DNA of 64,000 nucleotides from Psychrobacillus sp044762745 (GCF_044762745.1 NZ_JBIWEX010000007.1:62001-126000), one strand, 5' to 3'. Shown: positions 16,884 to 25,229, numbered from the stretch's first letter. Notes: generated by a model from the letters alone, not told the origin. A program made the numbers and translations.

Positions 16884-17696
16884 ATGCCTAGAAAACGAGG
16901 AATAACCGATGAAATGATTATAGAGATGTATAAAAGCGGTATGACATATCAAGAAATGGAGACAGTAGTTGGACTAACTTCCGTAGCAATACTGAATGTT
17001 ATACACAAACACAAAGTACCTATAAACAGAAAACAGTATTCTGGTCGACCAAGAAAGAACAAGGTAAATGAACATTTCTTTAAGGTTTGGTCACATGAAA
17101 TGGCTTGGGTTTTAGGAATGCTCATAACGGATGGTCATGTGAATAAAAAATCTCATAGTATAAATTTCTCTCAAAAAGACGAAAGAATACTGCAGTTGAT
17201 AGCAAAATATTTGGAAGCCGATTACGTGTTAGCCACTTTTGGTAAAACAAAAAAGACTCCTACATTAATTATTAATTCAAAGATTATGAAAGAAGATCTT
17301 GCTATACTAGGGATTACTCCAAATAAATCATTAACATTTCCTTTCCCAAAAGTCCCTGATAAATATTTATCTTCTTTTATTAGAGGCGTGATTGATGGGG
17401 ATGGATGGGTTCAAAACAAAGGTTATGTAATGAATGTAACTACGGCAAGTGTAGATTTTGCTAAAGGCCTTTTGGCTGTCTTCAAATCATGGAATTTAAG
17501 AACCGAAATAACAACGGAATATAGCCGAAAAGGGAGTATAATATACCGTGTTTGGGTAAAAGGGAAAGATGATCTACCAAAGCTTGCAAAAATAATTTAT
17601 GAACATGTCGCAGGTAACTATAATTACCTAAAAAAAGAAAGACTAACTCAAAGGTTGAAGGATAAGGAGACGATCTATTATGTGGAAATTAGTTAA
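16884..17696 (+). CDS. Free-standing LAGLIDADG homing endonuclease with N-terminal HTH
   Basis: A 270-residue protein. Residues ~6-45 form a helix-turn-helix of the resolvase/recombinase kind (MTYQEMETVVGLTS). Two LAGLIDADG motifs follow, VLGMLITDG (76-84, Asp83) and IRGVIDGDG (166-174, Asp173), each with the acidic catalytic position intact. Homing endonucleases of this family cut long asymmetric sites and drive copying of their own gene. No intron or intein surrounds it. The start is ATG 16884, with GGAGGG eight bases upstream. Its 3' end overlaps the next gene by 17 bases. It could instead be a repurposed DNA-binding regulator. Confidence 0.88.
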   Translation: MPRKRGITDEMIIEMYKSGMTYQEMETVVGLTSVAILNVIHKHKVPINRKQYSGRPRKNKVNEHFFKVWSHEMAWVLGMLITDGHVNKKSHSINFSQKDERILQLIAKYLEADYVLATFGKTKKTPTLIINSKIMKEDLAILGITPNKSLTFPFPKVPDKYLSSFIRGVIDGDGWVQNKGYVMNVTTASVDFAKGLLAVFKSWNLRTEITTEYSRKGSIIYRVWVKGKDDLPKLAKIIYEHVAGNYNYLKKERLTQRLKDKETIYYVEIS

Positions 17697-18057
17697 TGGA
17701 AGATTAATACAAACAATTGATCAAACAAGAAGTGAATATAAAACACGAATTAGTTCAGATCTAATTAAACAACTAAAAAAAATGGCTGAAGAAAATAACT
17801 CACATATCGGATATTTACTCGAAAACGGCTTTGAAAATATGATGAAAGTAGATGAAATTTTATTCGATAAGAAAAATCGTCCTAAGGATCGTGTAGAGTT
17901 CAGAACTACTTGTGATAAAGAAGTGATAACAAACCTAAGACTATTTGCTAAGAAAAATAATCTGAATTTAAATGACGTAATAGAGGCTAGTTTTGCTTAT
18001 ATAGATACAAATCACTTAAAAAGTGCTAACTGGAGATATAGAAAGGAAATAGAATAA
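17680..18057 (+). CDS. Tandem ribbon-helix-helix-like small protein, function unknown
   Basis: A 125-residue basic protein made of two similar units: residues ~19-55 (EYKTRISSDLIKQLKKMAEE, then a helix ending GFENMM) and ~70-107 (EFRTTCDKEVITNLRLFAKK, then a helix ending SFAYID). Each has a short strand followed by two helices, as in ribbon-helix-helix DNA-binding folds, so one chain may mimic an RHH dimer. It overlaps the homing endonuclease gene by 17 bases, with AAGGAGA as ribosome binding site, so the two are translationally coupled. It might repress the pair or assist target recognition; neither is shown. Residues 108-125 form a charged tail. Confidence 0.72.
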   Translation: MWKLVNGRLIQTIDQTRSEYKTRISSDLIKQLKKMAEENNSHIGYLLENGFENMMKVDEILFDKKNRPKDRVEFRTTCDKEVITNLRLFAKKNNLNLNDVIEASFAYIDTNHLKSANWRYRKEIE

Positions 18058-18180
18058 TAAGTAATAAAAAAAGTCTCCCTAAAATAGGGATGTGGTCATA
18101 ATATAAATTATACAAAGCTACGTTTCAATGAATAAGTATACTTGTAATAGTGAGATATTTGATGAAAATCGCTATTTATA

Positions 18181-18228
18181 AAAATGCGTAGATTGGTTAA
18201 GAATTAACCATTCTACGCATTTTTTTTG
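18181..18228 (+). terminator. Strong terminator after the endonuclease/RHH pair
   Basis: AAAATGCGTAGATTGGTTAA pairs with TTAACCATTCTACGCATTTT across a 3-base loop, followed by further T's. The near-perfect 20-bp stem also carries A's on the left, so it may serve the convergent acetyltransferase gene too. A weaker hairpin (CCCTAAAATAGGG, 18074-18086) lies between it and the RHH gene stop. Confidence 0.92.
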
Positions 18229-18263
18229 TAAACCTGACTTGTTTTCATATACTAAAAGCATTT

Positions 18264-18767
18264 TTAATATTGTCCAACTTTTTCACTTCTACGTTCCAAC
18301 AATACTACATCTCGCCAAACTCCATTTAACTTACCTATGCGTTGTCGGGTTCCTACTTCTTTAAAATTAAATTTTTTATGTAAGTTAATACTTCCTTGAT
18401 TTTCCGGAAAAATCATTGCCTGCAATGTCCAAAATCCTAGTTGTTCACTGTCTTTTACTAATGCTTCTAATAGCTTGCTGCCAATACCCATTCCTTTGAT
18501 CGTATTCGTTAAATAAATACTTATTTCAGCAACACCAGCAAAGGATTCTCTACTAGAAATTGGACTTATCGCAATCCAACCTACTACTTCCCTACCCATT
18601 CTTGCAATGAATCGACATTTTTGAAAATGGACCGCATTCCATTCATTCCAAGTCGGTGCTTTAGTTTGAAATGTTGCATTTCCTGATTGTATACCTTCTA
18701 TATAAATCGTTTTTACCTGTTCCCAATCGGTTTCTAACATCTCGTCAATTACTAGATCATTAATCAT
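18264..18767 (-). CDS. GNAT acetyltransferase, phosphinothricin acetyltransferase-like
   Basis: A 167-residue single-domain GNAT protein. It has IYIEGIQSGNATFQT near the start, the acetyl-CoA binding loop TNTIKGMGIGSKLLEALV (~86-103) and a C-terminal HKKFNFKEVGTRQRIGKLNGVWRDVVLLER, the standard pattern of the Pat/YwnH group that acetylates phosphinothricin, methionine sulfoximine or related small amines. The start has GAGG seven bases upstream. It is monocistronic. The true substrate is unknown; many family members act on methionine sulfone or sulfoximine rather than a herbicide. Confidence 0.9.
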   Translation of the reverse strand: MINDLVIDEMLETDWEQVKTIYIEGIQSGNATFQTKAPTWNEWNAVHFQKCRFIARMGREVVGWIAISPISSRESFAGVAEISIYLTNTIKGMGIGSKLLEALVKDSEQLGFWTLQAMIFPENQGSINLHKKFNFKEVGTRQRIGKLNGVWRDVVLLERRSEKVGQY

Positions 18768-18903
18768 ATATATTCCTCAATTTCACTGTCAAGTTCAGAC
18801 TAGCATAAAAACTCATGTGTAATTTATCATTACTCATGAGTTTTTATCACTAACTGACATATAAGTTTGTTTTATAAATATGGCTTGCTTTAATAATTCT
18901 AAT

Positions 18904-21900
18904 TTAATTATTTTGCTCAAGGCATTGATAAATTGCCATCAAATCTCGTTTATTTAACTCACGAATACGATTGAAGATTGGTATATCAGCAACAGCCTCA
19001 TTATATAAGCTTTCAGCAACAACATCACTGACTTTACCAGTAAGCCATGTATCTACTGCTATGCCTTCGACAACTTCCTGAAGTCCTTCATCATTGATAC
19101 CACTTTCATTACAACTCACACAAGGTATCGTTAATTTAAATACGCCGTCATGTAAATTATCTTCTGTAATGACTTTCTTTCCTTTACAGAATGGACATGG
19201 ATTACTTTTTTTAATTTTATTAATTTCGGTAACTAATTTTTTGTAACCAAATGCTTCATAAACGTATGTTAGTTTTTTGTATTTTCCATTTGTGAAATAC
19301 TTATCTATGATTGTTTCTCTTGTTTCATTGATATTAGGAAAATCACAGATGGTCACTTGATTATTGTTGCTAATGGATTCGATACTGTCTTTGATTGTGT
19401 CCCAGAATGGCAAGACATTTTGTAAAACCATCTCATAGCGGGCAAAGCTTGCTAGTTCTAGTTCAAGCGTTTTCAGTGCGACTTGTGTTTCTCTAGGCAG
19501 TAAAGAGACATCTTCCGTCAAAGTCATATCTCCGCCAACAATAGATTTCAATTTTACCAGTTCCGGTAACTTTCCTACTGTTTTTATCACTTGAGCAAGT
19601 GGCTGATGAATAATCTCTCGAATATCCGTGTCTCCAAACTGGAGCTTTTTATGGTGGTTTAACACAGAACCTTCGCAAATCGGACAGGTTATCTTTTCTT
19701 TAGAAGCTTTCATTTGTTCTTTAATAATTGATTTTGAAACGACCATATACATACCAAGTATGGTATTAAAACCTACCCATGTTCTACGTGCCTTCCCTTT
19801 CTTATCATAAAATGATTTTTCAAAATAACCGTACCAAAATGTATGCTTTTCTTCATCTGACATTTCATTATAGCTTTTTGTCAAGTCATGACCGAGCTCA
19901 TTTTTAATTTCTTCAAATATAAATTCTAATTTCTCATATTGATAATATTTTAATACTTCCATCACTTCTGGATAGAATAGACCATCCCAGAATGGAACAT
20001 TTTTGTCTTGAATTATAAGATCTTTATCGAATATTTCAATCACAAGACGTCCCGAGCATGATGGGCAATGATTGTCCGTTGAAAAGAAATCAAAGCTTCT
20101 CGTATCTTTATTGGTCGGATGCGACGCTATAATATGGTTAATCATGCCACCAATTTCATAAAGGAAACTATATTGACTATACAAATGTCTTTCAAGATCA
20201 ATGGCAATGACAGGAGCAATTTTATTAGAATCGTATTCACCATAAATCAAACGGGCCATTGAGGATAAGCTTTTTAAAATACCGCCTTTATAGACATTTT
20301 CTGCATTTTTAAAATAGTCGATATGATTTTCTTTTAAATACGTTATGCCATTTTGTGAGTTGAGTACAGACGAAATAGGCGATGGTTGCGCGGTAACTTC
20401 CCTATTTTTAGTCTCATAATATTCCTGATGATTAACAACATCAAGATGCGTGACGGGTTCATTTTTTCTTTTACCAAAATCAACGATAAAATCCGAACTT
20501 TCCATCATATAGGCATTATGTTCAATCATCATGATAGAAACAGATTCATCCTGCAGAATGCCCCTGACACTGTCAATGAATTGATTTAAAATATTTTGTG
20601 ATAAACCTTTTGAAGGCTCGTCAAAAATGAAAAGTGTATGAGGATTTCTAGAGTTTGCAAACAATTCCGAGACTAAATGCACACATTGAAATTCACCAGT
20701 AGATAATGTTTGCGTTTTTCTATTTAAAGTCAAATAACCTAGTCCAAGTTTAATCAATAAGCTCAAACGTTTATGTGCGATATCTTCATTTGGAAGTTCA
20801 TCAATGATATCTTCAATTGAACGATCGAAAATATCATCAATATCTTCACTATATTTGGTAAGTTTCTTTTTAATATCAAGAAAAGTTGCAACGGTTGACC
20901 GACTCGTAATCGATTGGTTTCGATCTTGCCCCACCATAACCAGTTTATCTTTTTTGTATCGCTTCTGAAAATCTTTTGCTATACACTCATTGACAAGCGT
21001 AGATTTACCACATCCAGACTCACCTGTCACCGTTACAAGCCTATTTTTGGGAATCTGAATTTCAGCTATTTGAATATTACGGCAATATAGATCGTTAAAT
21101 TGATAGTGTTCTGTTGGTGTTGACTCATTTCGTTCCCAATGGATTGGTTTTGGACGTGGTGATTCTTCTACAATTTTTCCGCCATATTTACCGCTGCCAG
21201 GTCCAAAGAACAATTGCTCATCCGTTAAATCAAGCACTGTGTCAGAATGATCAATAAGTAAAATTTGATTTTTATAGCCTAATTGTTTAATCTGTTCTAA
21301 AATTTTCAATAGTGTTTCGTGATCAAGACCTACTGAGATTTCATCAATTATAATAACCGTATTTTCACTTGTTGCCATAAATTCAGCCAAGTAAAGTCGT
21401 GTTAATTCTCCACCTGACAAAGTACCCATAATTCGATTCAATGTTAAATAGCCAATATTCATATGGATAATATTTTTAAGAATATTTTGTTTTTCTTCAC
21501 TAATATTTAACTCTGCTGCGAGTGAAAGAATAGATTCCATACTTAAGTCATTAATATCTGAAACATCATGTGTTTTATCAAATAGTTCAATCGTATATTG
21601 GCGGACTTCTTCGTTATAGCGTGTTCCCTCACACTTTGAACATTCCACATTTTTAATAGTACCGCGTCCTTTACACGTAGGACACCAGCCTAATTCATTA
21701 TTAAATGAAAAGACTTCAGGAGAAAGATCGTATTTTTCAGCGAGTTTTACACGAATCTCTGTAAATACGCCTGTATGTGTGCCAATAGTTGAACGTGGAT
21801 TAGATGAAATGGATGATCTTCCGAGAAAAAGTACTAAAGGCATCTCTTTCATCTTGATAGCACTGAAATTAGTTTCCATAATATTGGAAAATAAATACTG

Positions 21901-22074
21901 ATATTCAGCCTTTGGCAATAAGGAAACAAGACGCTTCTTGGATTCTTCACCAATTGTTTGACAAAAAGTTGTTTTCCCAGAGCCAGATAGACCAGCAATT
22001 CCTAACGATTTATCTACTGGTAGTACTGCATCTAATTTGTCAATATTGTTCGCAATTAGTTGATTTATTTTCAA
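18904..22074 (-). CDS. UvrA-like dual ABC ATPase with C-terminal zinc-ribbon extension, not UvrA itself
   Basis: A 1056-residue soluble protein with two UvrA-type ABC modules. Module one has GLSGSGKTT (~residue 30), SSNPRSTIGTHTGVF, a zinc module (WCPTCKGRGT, ECSKCEGTRY), LSGGE and IIIDEISVGLD. Module two has GESGCGKST, TSRSTVATFL, LSTGEFQ and FIFDEPSKGL, without a zinc finger. The UvrB-binding domain seen in true UvrA is missing. The last 400 residues add CPSCSGR, CPICEGS and CPFCKGK/CVSCNES pairs, an unusual extension. The start is TTG 22074, seven bases after GGAGAGG. Relatives of UvrA confer drug self-resistance or act on DNA lesions; the role here is unknown. Confidence 0.82.
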   Translation of the reverse strand: MKINQLIANNIDKLDAVLPVDKSLGIAGLSGSGKTTFCQTIGEESKKRLVSLLPKAEYQYLFSNIMETNFSAIKMKEMPLVLFLGRSSISSNPRSTIGTHTGVFTEIRVKLAEKYDLSPEVFSFNNELGWCPTCKGRGTIKNVECSKCEGTRYNEEVRQYTIELFDKTHDVSDINDLSMESILSLAAELNISEEKQNILKNIIHMNIGYLTLNRIMGTLSGGELTRLYLAEFMATSENTVIIIDEISVGLDHETLLKILEQIKQLGYKNQILLIDHSDTVLDLTDEQLFFGPGSGKYGGKIVEESPRPKPIHWERNESTPTEHYQFNDLYCRNIQIAEIQIPKNRLVTVTGESGCGKSTLVNECIAKDFQKRYKKDKLVMVGQDRNQSITSRSTVATFLDIKKKLTKYSEDIDDIFDRSIEDIIDELPNEDIAHKRLSLLIKLGLGYLTLNRKTQTLSTGEFQCVHLVSELFANSRNPHTLFIFDEPSKGLSQNILNQFIDSVRGILQDESVSIMMIEHNAYMMESSDFIVDFGKRKNEPVTHLDVVNHQEYYETKNREVTAQPSPISSVLNSQNGITYLKENHIDYFKNAENVYKGGILKSLSSMARLIYGEYDSNKIAPVIAIDLERHLYSQYSFLYEIGGMINHIIASHPTNKDTRSFDFFSTDNHCPSCSGRLVIEIFDKDLIIQDKNVPFWDGLFYPEVMEVLKYYQYEKLEFIFEEIKNELGHDLTKSYNEMSDEEKHTFWYGYFEKSFYDKKGKARRTWVGFNTILGMYMVVSKSIIKEQMKASKEKITCPICEGSVLNHHKKLQFGDTDIREIIHQPLAQVIKTVGKLPELVKLKSIVGGDMTLTEDVSLLPRETQVALKTLELELASFARYEMVLQNVLPFWDTIKDSIESISNNNQVTICDFPNINETRETIIDKYFTNGKYKKLTYVYEAFGYKKLVTEINKIKKSNPCPFCKGKKVITEDNLHDGVFKLTIPCVSCNESGINDEGLQEVVEGIAVDTWLTGKVSDVVAESLYNEAVADIPIFNRIRELNKRDLMAIYQCLEQNN

Positions 22075-22185
22075 AGTGATATCCTCTCCATTCTCTAAAT
22101 TTAGTATTGCCATGTTATTAAAACTTCAAAAAGATTGTTATGTATTTTTAGAATATATAAGCCCATACTAATAGGCGAGAAATAA

Positions 22186-22223
22186 GAATGGCGCCTTTCT
22201 TGCTTCAGAAAAAGTGCCATTAC
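22186..22223. other. Imperfect hairpin in the gap before the UvrA-like gene
   Basis: AATGGCGCCTTTCT and AGAAAAAGTGCCATT can pair imperfectly around TGCTTC. It sits between the 3' end of the ArsR-SRPBCC gene and the start of the UvrA-like gene, the only structure noticed in this 279-base gap. It could stop minus-strand transcripts or be a fragment of a dispersed repeat; there is no clear T-run. Confidence 0.4.
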
Positions 22224-22353
22224 CATAATGAAAGAGCACAATCCTTGCTACGGAATTGCGCCCAATTGTTGAAGATTAGATTATATATTCAAGTACCACC
22301 CAAAAGGTTGGTCTCGGAAAAAGCAGGCATTATTGAAAATCAAAAAATCATTT

Positions 22354-23097
22354 TTACAGTTTTGCTAACAATTTTTCGAGTTTATCGCCCATACTCGTCC
22401 AACCATATTTAGCTCCCTCAATTGCTCCCTCGCGAGCTTTAGTTGCTTCACTAAATCCAGTTTGATCAAGATGTAGTTGGATAGTCCCATCTGCAGCTTT
22501 ACTCAATGTCCATGTAACAGTAGTGGTTTCTCCAGCACTTGCCCAAGTGTAAGATAATTTATGAGGCTCGTCCACTTCAAGTACTTCACCATCTACAATA
22601 CCATCCCACCATTCGGAAGGCTCTGCCCGAAACTGAAATTTATACCCAACGACTGGTTTAAAATCATTTTTCCATATCCATTTCGCAAGAGTATCCGAAT
22701 CTATTAAAGCGTTCCACACCTGCTCGATTGAACTTGTAAATTGAAAATCTAATGATACATCTGCTTTCATTTTTTGTTCCTCCAATAAAAGATTTAGTTT
22801 AACCATTTTTTCTTTCCAGAATCCTTCGTAAAAAGATACCCAATTTTGAATTTCCCTTAAGGGAGCCGCATTTAATCGATATCTTGTTTCTCTACCAACC
22901 CTTCGAGCAATTACGAGTTCAGCATCTTTAAGGATAGCCAGATGCTTAGAAACTGCTGTACGACCTATTTGAAAATGAACCGTTATCTCATGTAAGGGTA
23001 ATTCTTCAACATCTGCCAACATTCGAAGTAATTTTCGCCTTGTTGGATCGGCAACCGCGTCATAAACATCCCTCACTTGACTTTTTTCGTTTAACAT
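22354..23097 (-). CDS. ArsR-family HTH fused to an SRPBCC (AHSA1-like) domain
   Basis: A 247-residue fusion. Residues ~8-85 form an ArsR winged helix (VADPTRRKLLRMLAD, LPLHEITVHFQIGRTAVSKHLAIL, RVGRETRYRLN) without the Cys or His clusters of metal sensors. Residues ~110-245 form an SRPBCC/AHSA1 ligand-binding barrel (FQFTSSIEQVWNALIDSDTL, WWDGIVDGEVLEVDEPHKLSYTW). Such fusions are one-component regulators in which the barrel senses a small hydrophobic ligand. Its own promoter carries two matching operator boxes (23165-23205), strong evidence for autorepression. The neighbouring UvrA-like gene on the same strand may belong to the same regulon. Confidence 0.9.
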   Translation of the reverse strand: MLNEKSQVRDVYDAVADPTRRKLLRMLADVEELPLHEITVHFQIGRTAVSKHLAILKDAELVIARRVGRETRYRLNAAPLREIQNWVSFYEGFWKEKMVKLNLLLEEQKMKADVSLDFQFTSSIEQVWNALIDSDTLAKWIWKNDFKPVVGYKFQFRAEPSEWWDGIVDGEVLEVDEPHKLSYTWASAGETTTVTWTLSKAADGTIQLHLDQTGFSEATKAREGAIEGAKYGWTSMGDKLEKLLAKL

Positions 23098-23164
23098 TAC
23101 CCCCTCCTTTTCATTAATATTTCATGTAATGTCACTGATTATACCTTTATAAAATCCAATTCGA

Positions 23165-23205
23165 CACCTTTTGTTGTCTTATTAATTATAGGACACCAAA
23201 AGGTG
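23165..23205. promoter_or_regulatory. Paired operator boxes CACC-N4-GGTG
   Basis: Two boxes share the pattern CACC-N4-GGTG: CACCAAAAGGTG (23194-23205, perfect palindrome inside the promoter spacer) and CACCTTTTGTTG (23165-23176, one deviation, just downstream of the -10). Their centres are 29 bases apart. This is the layout of a repressor that blocks its own promoter. The link to the ArsR-SRPBCC protein is inferred from position. Confidence 0.75.
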
Positions 23206-23214
23206 CTATGTCAA
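23185..23214 (-). promoter_or_regulatory. Consensus sigma-A promoter of the ArsR-SRPBCC gene
   Basis: On the minus strand TTGACA (23209-23214) and TATAAT (23185-23190) are both perfect consensus hexamers with an 18-base spacer. The spacer contains the palindromic box CACCTTTTGGTG. Confidence 0.88.
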
Positions 23215-23370
23215 GCGCAACTCTGTACACCTATCGTTACAGCATCAATTCCAAAAAAGCTAGTGATTTAAACATAATTATCAATACCGACAAATTATAT
23301 GACTTGTATTTTAATTTTTATTAATATATTCTATTTGTTGAAACTACAAATTGGATGAGGAGTGATCGAC

Positions 23371-23598
23371 ATGGCGAAATCAGCTGCCAAACGAAAAAGA
23401 ACACATCTACTACGCAATACAGGAAAGGACGTCACGAAACTGCGTAATGATGTCGACTTTAGTACCCATGTACGGACGACGAAAACTAAAAAGGAAATAT
23501 TGCAACGAAATGATAACAAATATAAAAAGCATTTCCATCGAGATAATGACCTTGTTGGAAATGCTTTTTATATTTGTTTATACAACTTGCACGCTTAA
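23371..23598 (+). CDS. Conserved-looking small basic protein, function unknown
   Basis: A 75-residue protein beginning MAKSAAKRKRTHLLRNTGKD, very basic at the N-terminus, followed by VDFSTHVRTTKTKKE. GAGGAGTGA lies seven bases before ATG 23371, so translation is likely. I recognise the opening as similar to short hypothetical proteins of Bacillales but cannot attach a function; nucleic acid binding would suit the composition. The last 20 codons run through a 17-bp perfect hairpin that also terminates copD (see findings), so the C-terminal segment may be dispensable or the stop may have moved. Confidence 0.65.
   Translation: MAKSAAKRKRTHLLRNTGKDVTKLRNDVDFSTHVRTTKTKKEILQRNDNKYKKHFHRDNDLVGNAFYICLYNLHA
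23521..23572. terminator. Bidirectional terminator hairpin overlapping a coding end
   Basis: TATAAAAAGCATTTCCA and TGGAAATGCTTTTTATA form a perfect 17-bp stem with an 18-base loop. A- and T-runs on both sides let it work for either strand: for the small basic protein gene from the left and for copC-copD from the right. Confidence 0.85.
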
Positions 23599-24684
23599 AA
23601 GTAATGCTAAATAAGCGGAAATAACGACTAAAATACTCAGTAGAAATGAGAATAATGGCGGCATTTTTTTGAAAAAAGATATAATACTCACCACAAAAAA
23701 GCAAAATGCTACGATACCTAGCAATATACCATTCAATTCAGGCGAAAATTGCACGTTTAAGCTAGGTTGAATGTCTCCATCGTAGAATAACGCAAATAAA
23801 GGAGAAATCCCTTCAGAACTCAAAATATGCGCTAAATTGCTAGGAGGAGATTGCTGACTTAAGGCACCTGTAGCTGTAAAAATGAGTAAAATGATAAAAA
23901 ATTCTACTTTTGTCCATGGTCTAGGGTCAAAGTTGGATTCTTTTTGCAGTTTTCGCTTCATTATTATCCCATTAATGAATGCATAGCCGATCAACGGAAT
24001 AATGAGTAAATGTTTCAGTAGCAGGCTTTGTCCGTAAGAAAGCATCCAAGAATCTGGATATGCGCTCCATTCCATTGAAAAATTCATTAAAGATAGTCCT
24101 GTAATGATCACAATTGCAAAACAATATAAAGCCATTACATGAAACCACTTCAAAAAGTTAACCCAGTTCTCCGTATTACGAGAAAACCAACTAACGATCA
24201 TTAATATCCCTACCCACACAACGACGGAAGCAAAGTGAGTGAAATGGGTAATAAAGCCTTTAACAGGAGAAATCGAGCTAGCGTGGCTTGACCAACCAAG
24301 TCCTGCAATTAAGACAAAGATGAGTAAAATGCCAATAATCGAATAAATAGAGGCTGTTTTCTTATCAAAAAAGAAAATATACAATCCTAAAATGATGGAG
24401 AAAATAGCTAGGAATAACCATGCCCTACCTACTCCGAATGTAAAAATAATAGAATATAGCGTTTGCCATAAACCATAATCCTCATATAAAAAAGTAACTA
24501 GATTCAATAGTGGCGTAAAAGAAAAAATAGCGATCCCTGCAACTGCAAGAAGCTTGATTTTTTGTGAGACCATTATTTTAGGTTTTAAATCAGATGGAAA
24601 TAATGAAAAAATATAACTTCCCATCAACAAGGCGAAGCACGTATAAACAAGCGCTTCGCTAATTGTTGTTAGAACAAAAATCAT
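23578..24684 (-). CDS. CopD-family copper resistance membrane protein
   Basis: A 368-residue polytopic membrane protein with about nine hydrophobic segments. It shows CopD/YcnJ-like features: GLGWSSHASS followed by FITHFTHFASVVVWVGIL, LKWFHVMALYCFAIVIITGL, YGQSLLLKHLLIIPLIGYAFING and FTATGALSQQSPP near the C-terminal part. CopD works with CopC in copper handling, probably moving copper across the cytoplasmic membrane. It overlaps copC by four bases (ATGA), so the two are coupled. In B. subtilis YcnJ the two domains are joined in one protein; here they are separate. Confidence 0.9.
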   Translation of the reverse strand: MIFVLTTISEALVYTCFALLMGSYIFSLFPSDLKPKIMVSQKIKLLAVAGIAIFSFTPLLNLVTFLYEDYGLWQTLYSIIFTFGVGRAWLFLAIFSIILGLYIFFFDKKTASIYSIIGILLIFVLIAGLGWSSHASSISPVKGFITHFTHFASVVVWVGILMIVSWFSRNTENWVNFLKWFHVMALYCFAIVIITGLSLMNFSMEWSAYPDSWMLSYGQSLLLKHLLIIPLIGYAFINGIIMKRKLQKESNFDPRPWTKVEFFIILLIFTATGALSQQSPPSNLAHILSSEGISPLFALFYDGDIQPSLNVQFSPELNGILLGIVAFCFFVVSIISFFKKMPPLFSFLLSILVVISAYLALLLSVQVV

Positions 24685-25229
24685 TTATTTTTTCTCCGTG
24701 TCATAAACCATATTGCAGCAGCAAGTACAACAACAATTCCGATAATAATCCCCGTGTTGCTGTTTTTATCTTCTTTTACATCTGTTGTTGTCGTTTCTTC
24801 TACAACCGGTTCTTCTTCAGTTACTTCTGGCTCTTCAACTGTTTCAGTAGCTGTATTTTCTACTACTTCTTCCACAATTGGAGCATTTAATACGAAGTCC
24901 ACTTGCCCTTCGATTGGATGTCCATCGATACCGACGATTTTCCAAACAATTTTATAGGCACCGTTATCAAGGTTTTCATCAACAGTTCCAGTCATCACAT
25001 TATCGTTTACAGCTAAATTCGCAATAGCCATTGATTCGTTAGCAGCGTTTACTAGTTTAAATGAGCTTGTCTCCTCAATTTTTGTTGCATAAGTTAATGT
25101 GATATCGTTCAATGTTTCCATTACTGTACTACCTTGAGCAGGGTTTGAACTTTCTAATCCTGTGTGTGCAAAGGCTTGTGTACTAAATATCAATAAACAA
25201 GCAATTGTCATTAAAATAATTTTCTTCAT
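24681..25229 (-). CDS. CopC-domain copper-binding protein, membrane anchored
   Basis: A 182-residue protein with a signal peptide (cleavage after AFA, giving mature N-terminal HTGLESSNPAQG), a CopC beta-barrel (residues ~22-115, including DGHPIEGQVDFVL), a long Glu/Thr/Val-rich linker (~120-155) and a C-terminal membrane anchor (~158-175) with a basic tail. The N-terminal His right after the signal cleavage and the GIDGHP histidine are the usual Cu(II) ligands of CopC. Acting outside the membrane, it would hand copper to CopD, whose gene follows with a four-base overlap. The ribosome binding site is GGAGG. Confidence 0.92.
   Translation of the reverse strand: MKKIILMTIACLLIFSTQAFAHTGLESSNPAQGSTVMETLNDITLTYATKIEETSSFKLVNAANESMAIANLAVNDNVMTGTVDENLDNGAYKIVWKIVGIDGHPIEGQVDFVLNAPIVEEVVENTATETVEEPEVTEEEPVVEETTTTDVKEDKNSNTGIIIGIVVVLAAAIWFMTRRKNK

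Noticed and set aside
18058..18180. A possible insertion sequence edge (CTCCCTAAAATAGGGA) after the RHH-like gene
   Set aside because: Only a short hairpin is visible; no terminal repeats, target duplication or transposase could be seen.
18904..22074. Calling the large ATPase uvrA
   Set aside because: It lacks the UvrB-binding domain and second zinc module and has a long extra tail.
22188..22412. A plus-strand frame of 74 codons antisense to the end of the ArsR-SRPBCC gene
   Set aside because: It overlaps a well-supported gene on the other strand, has no ribosome binding site and an unlikely composition.
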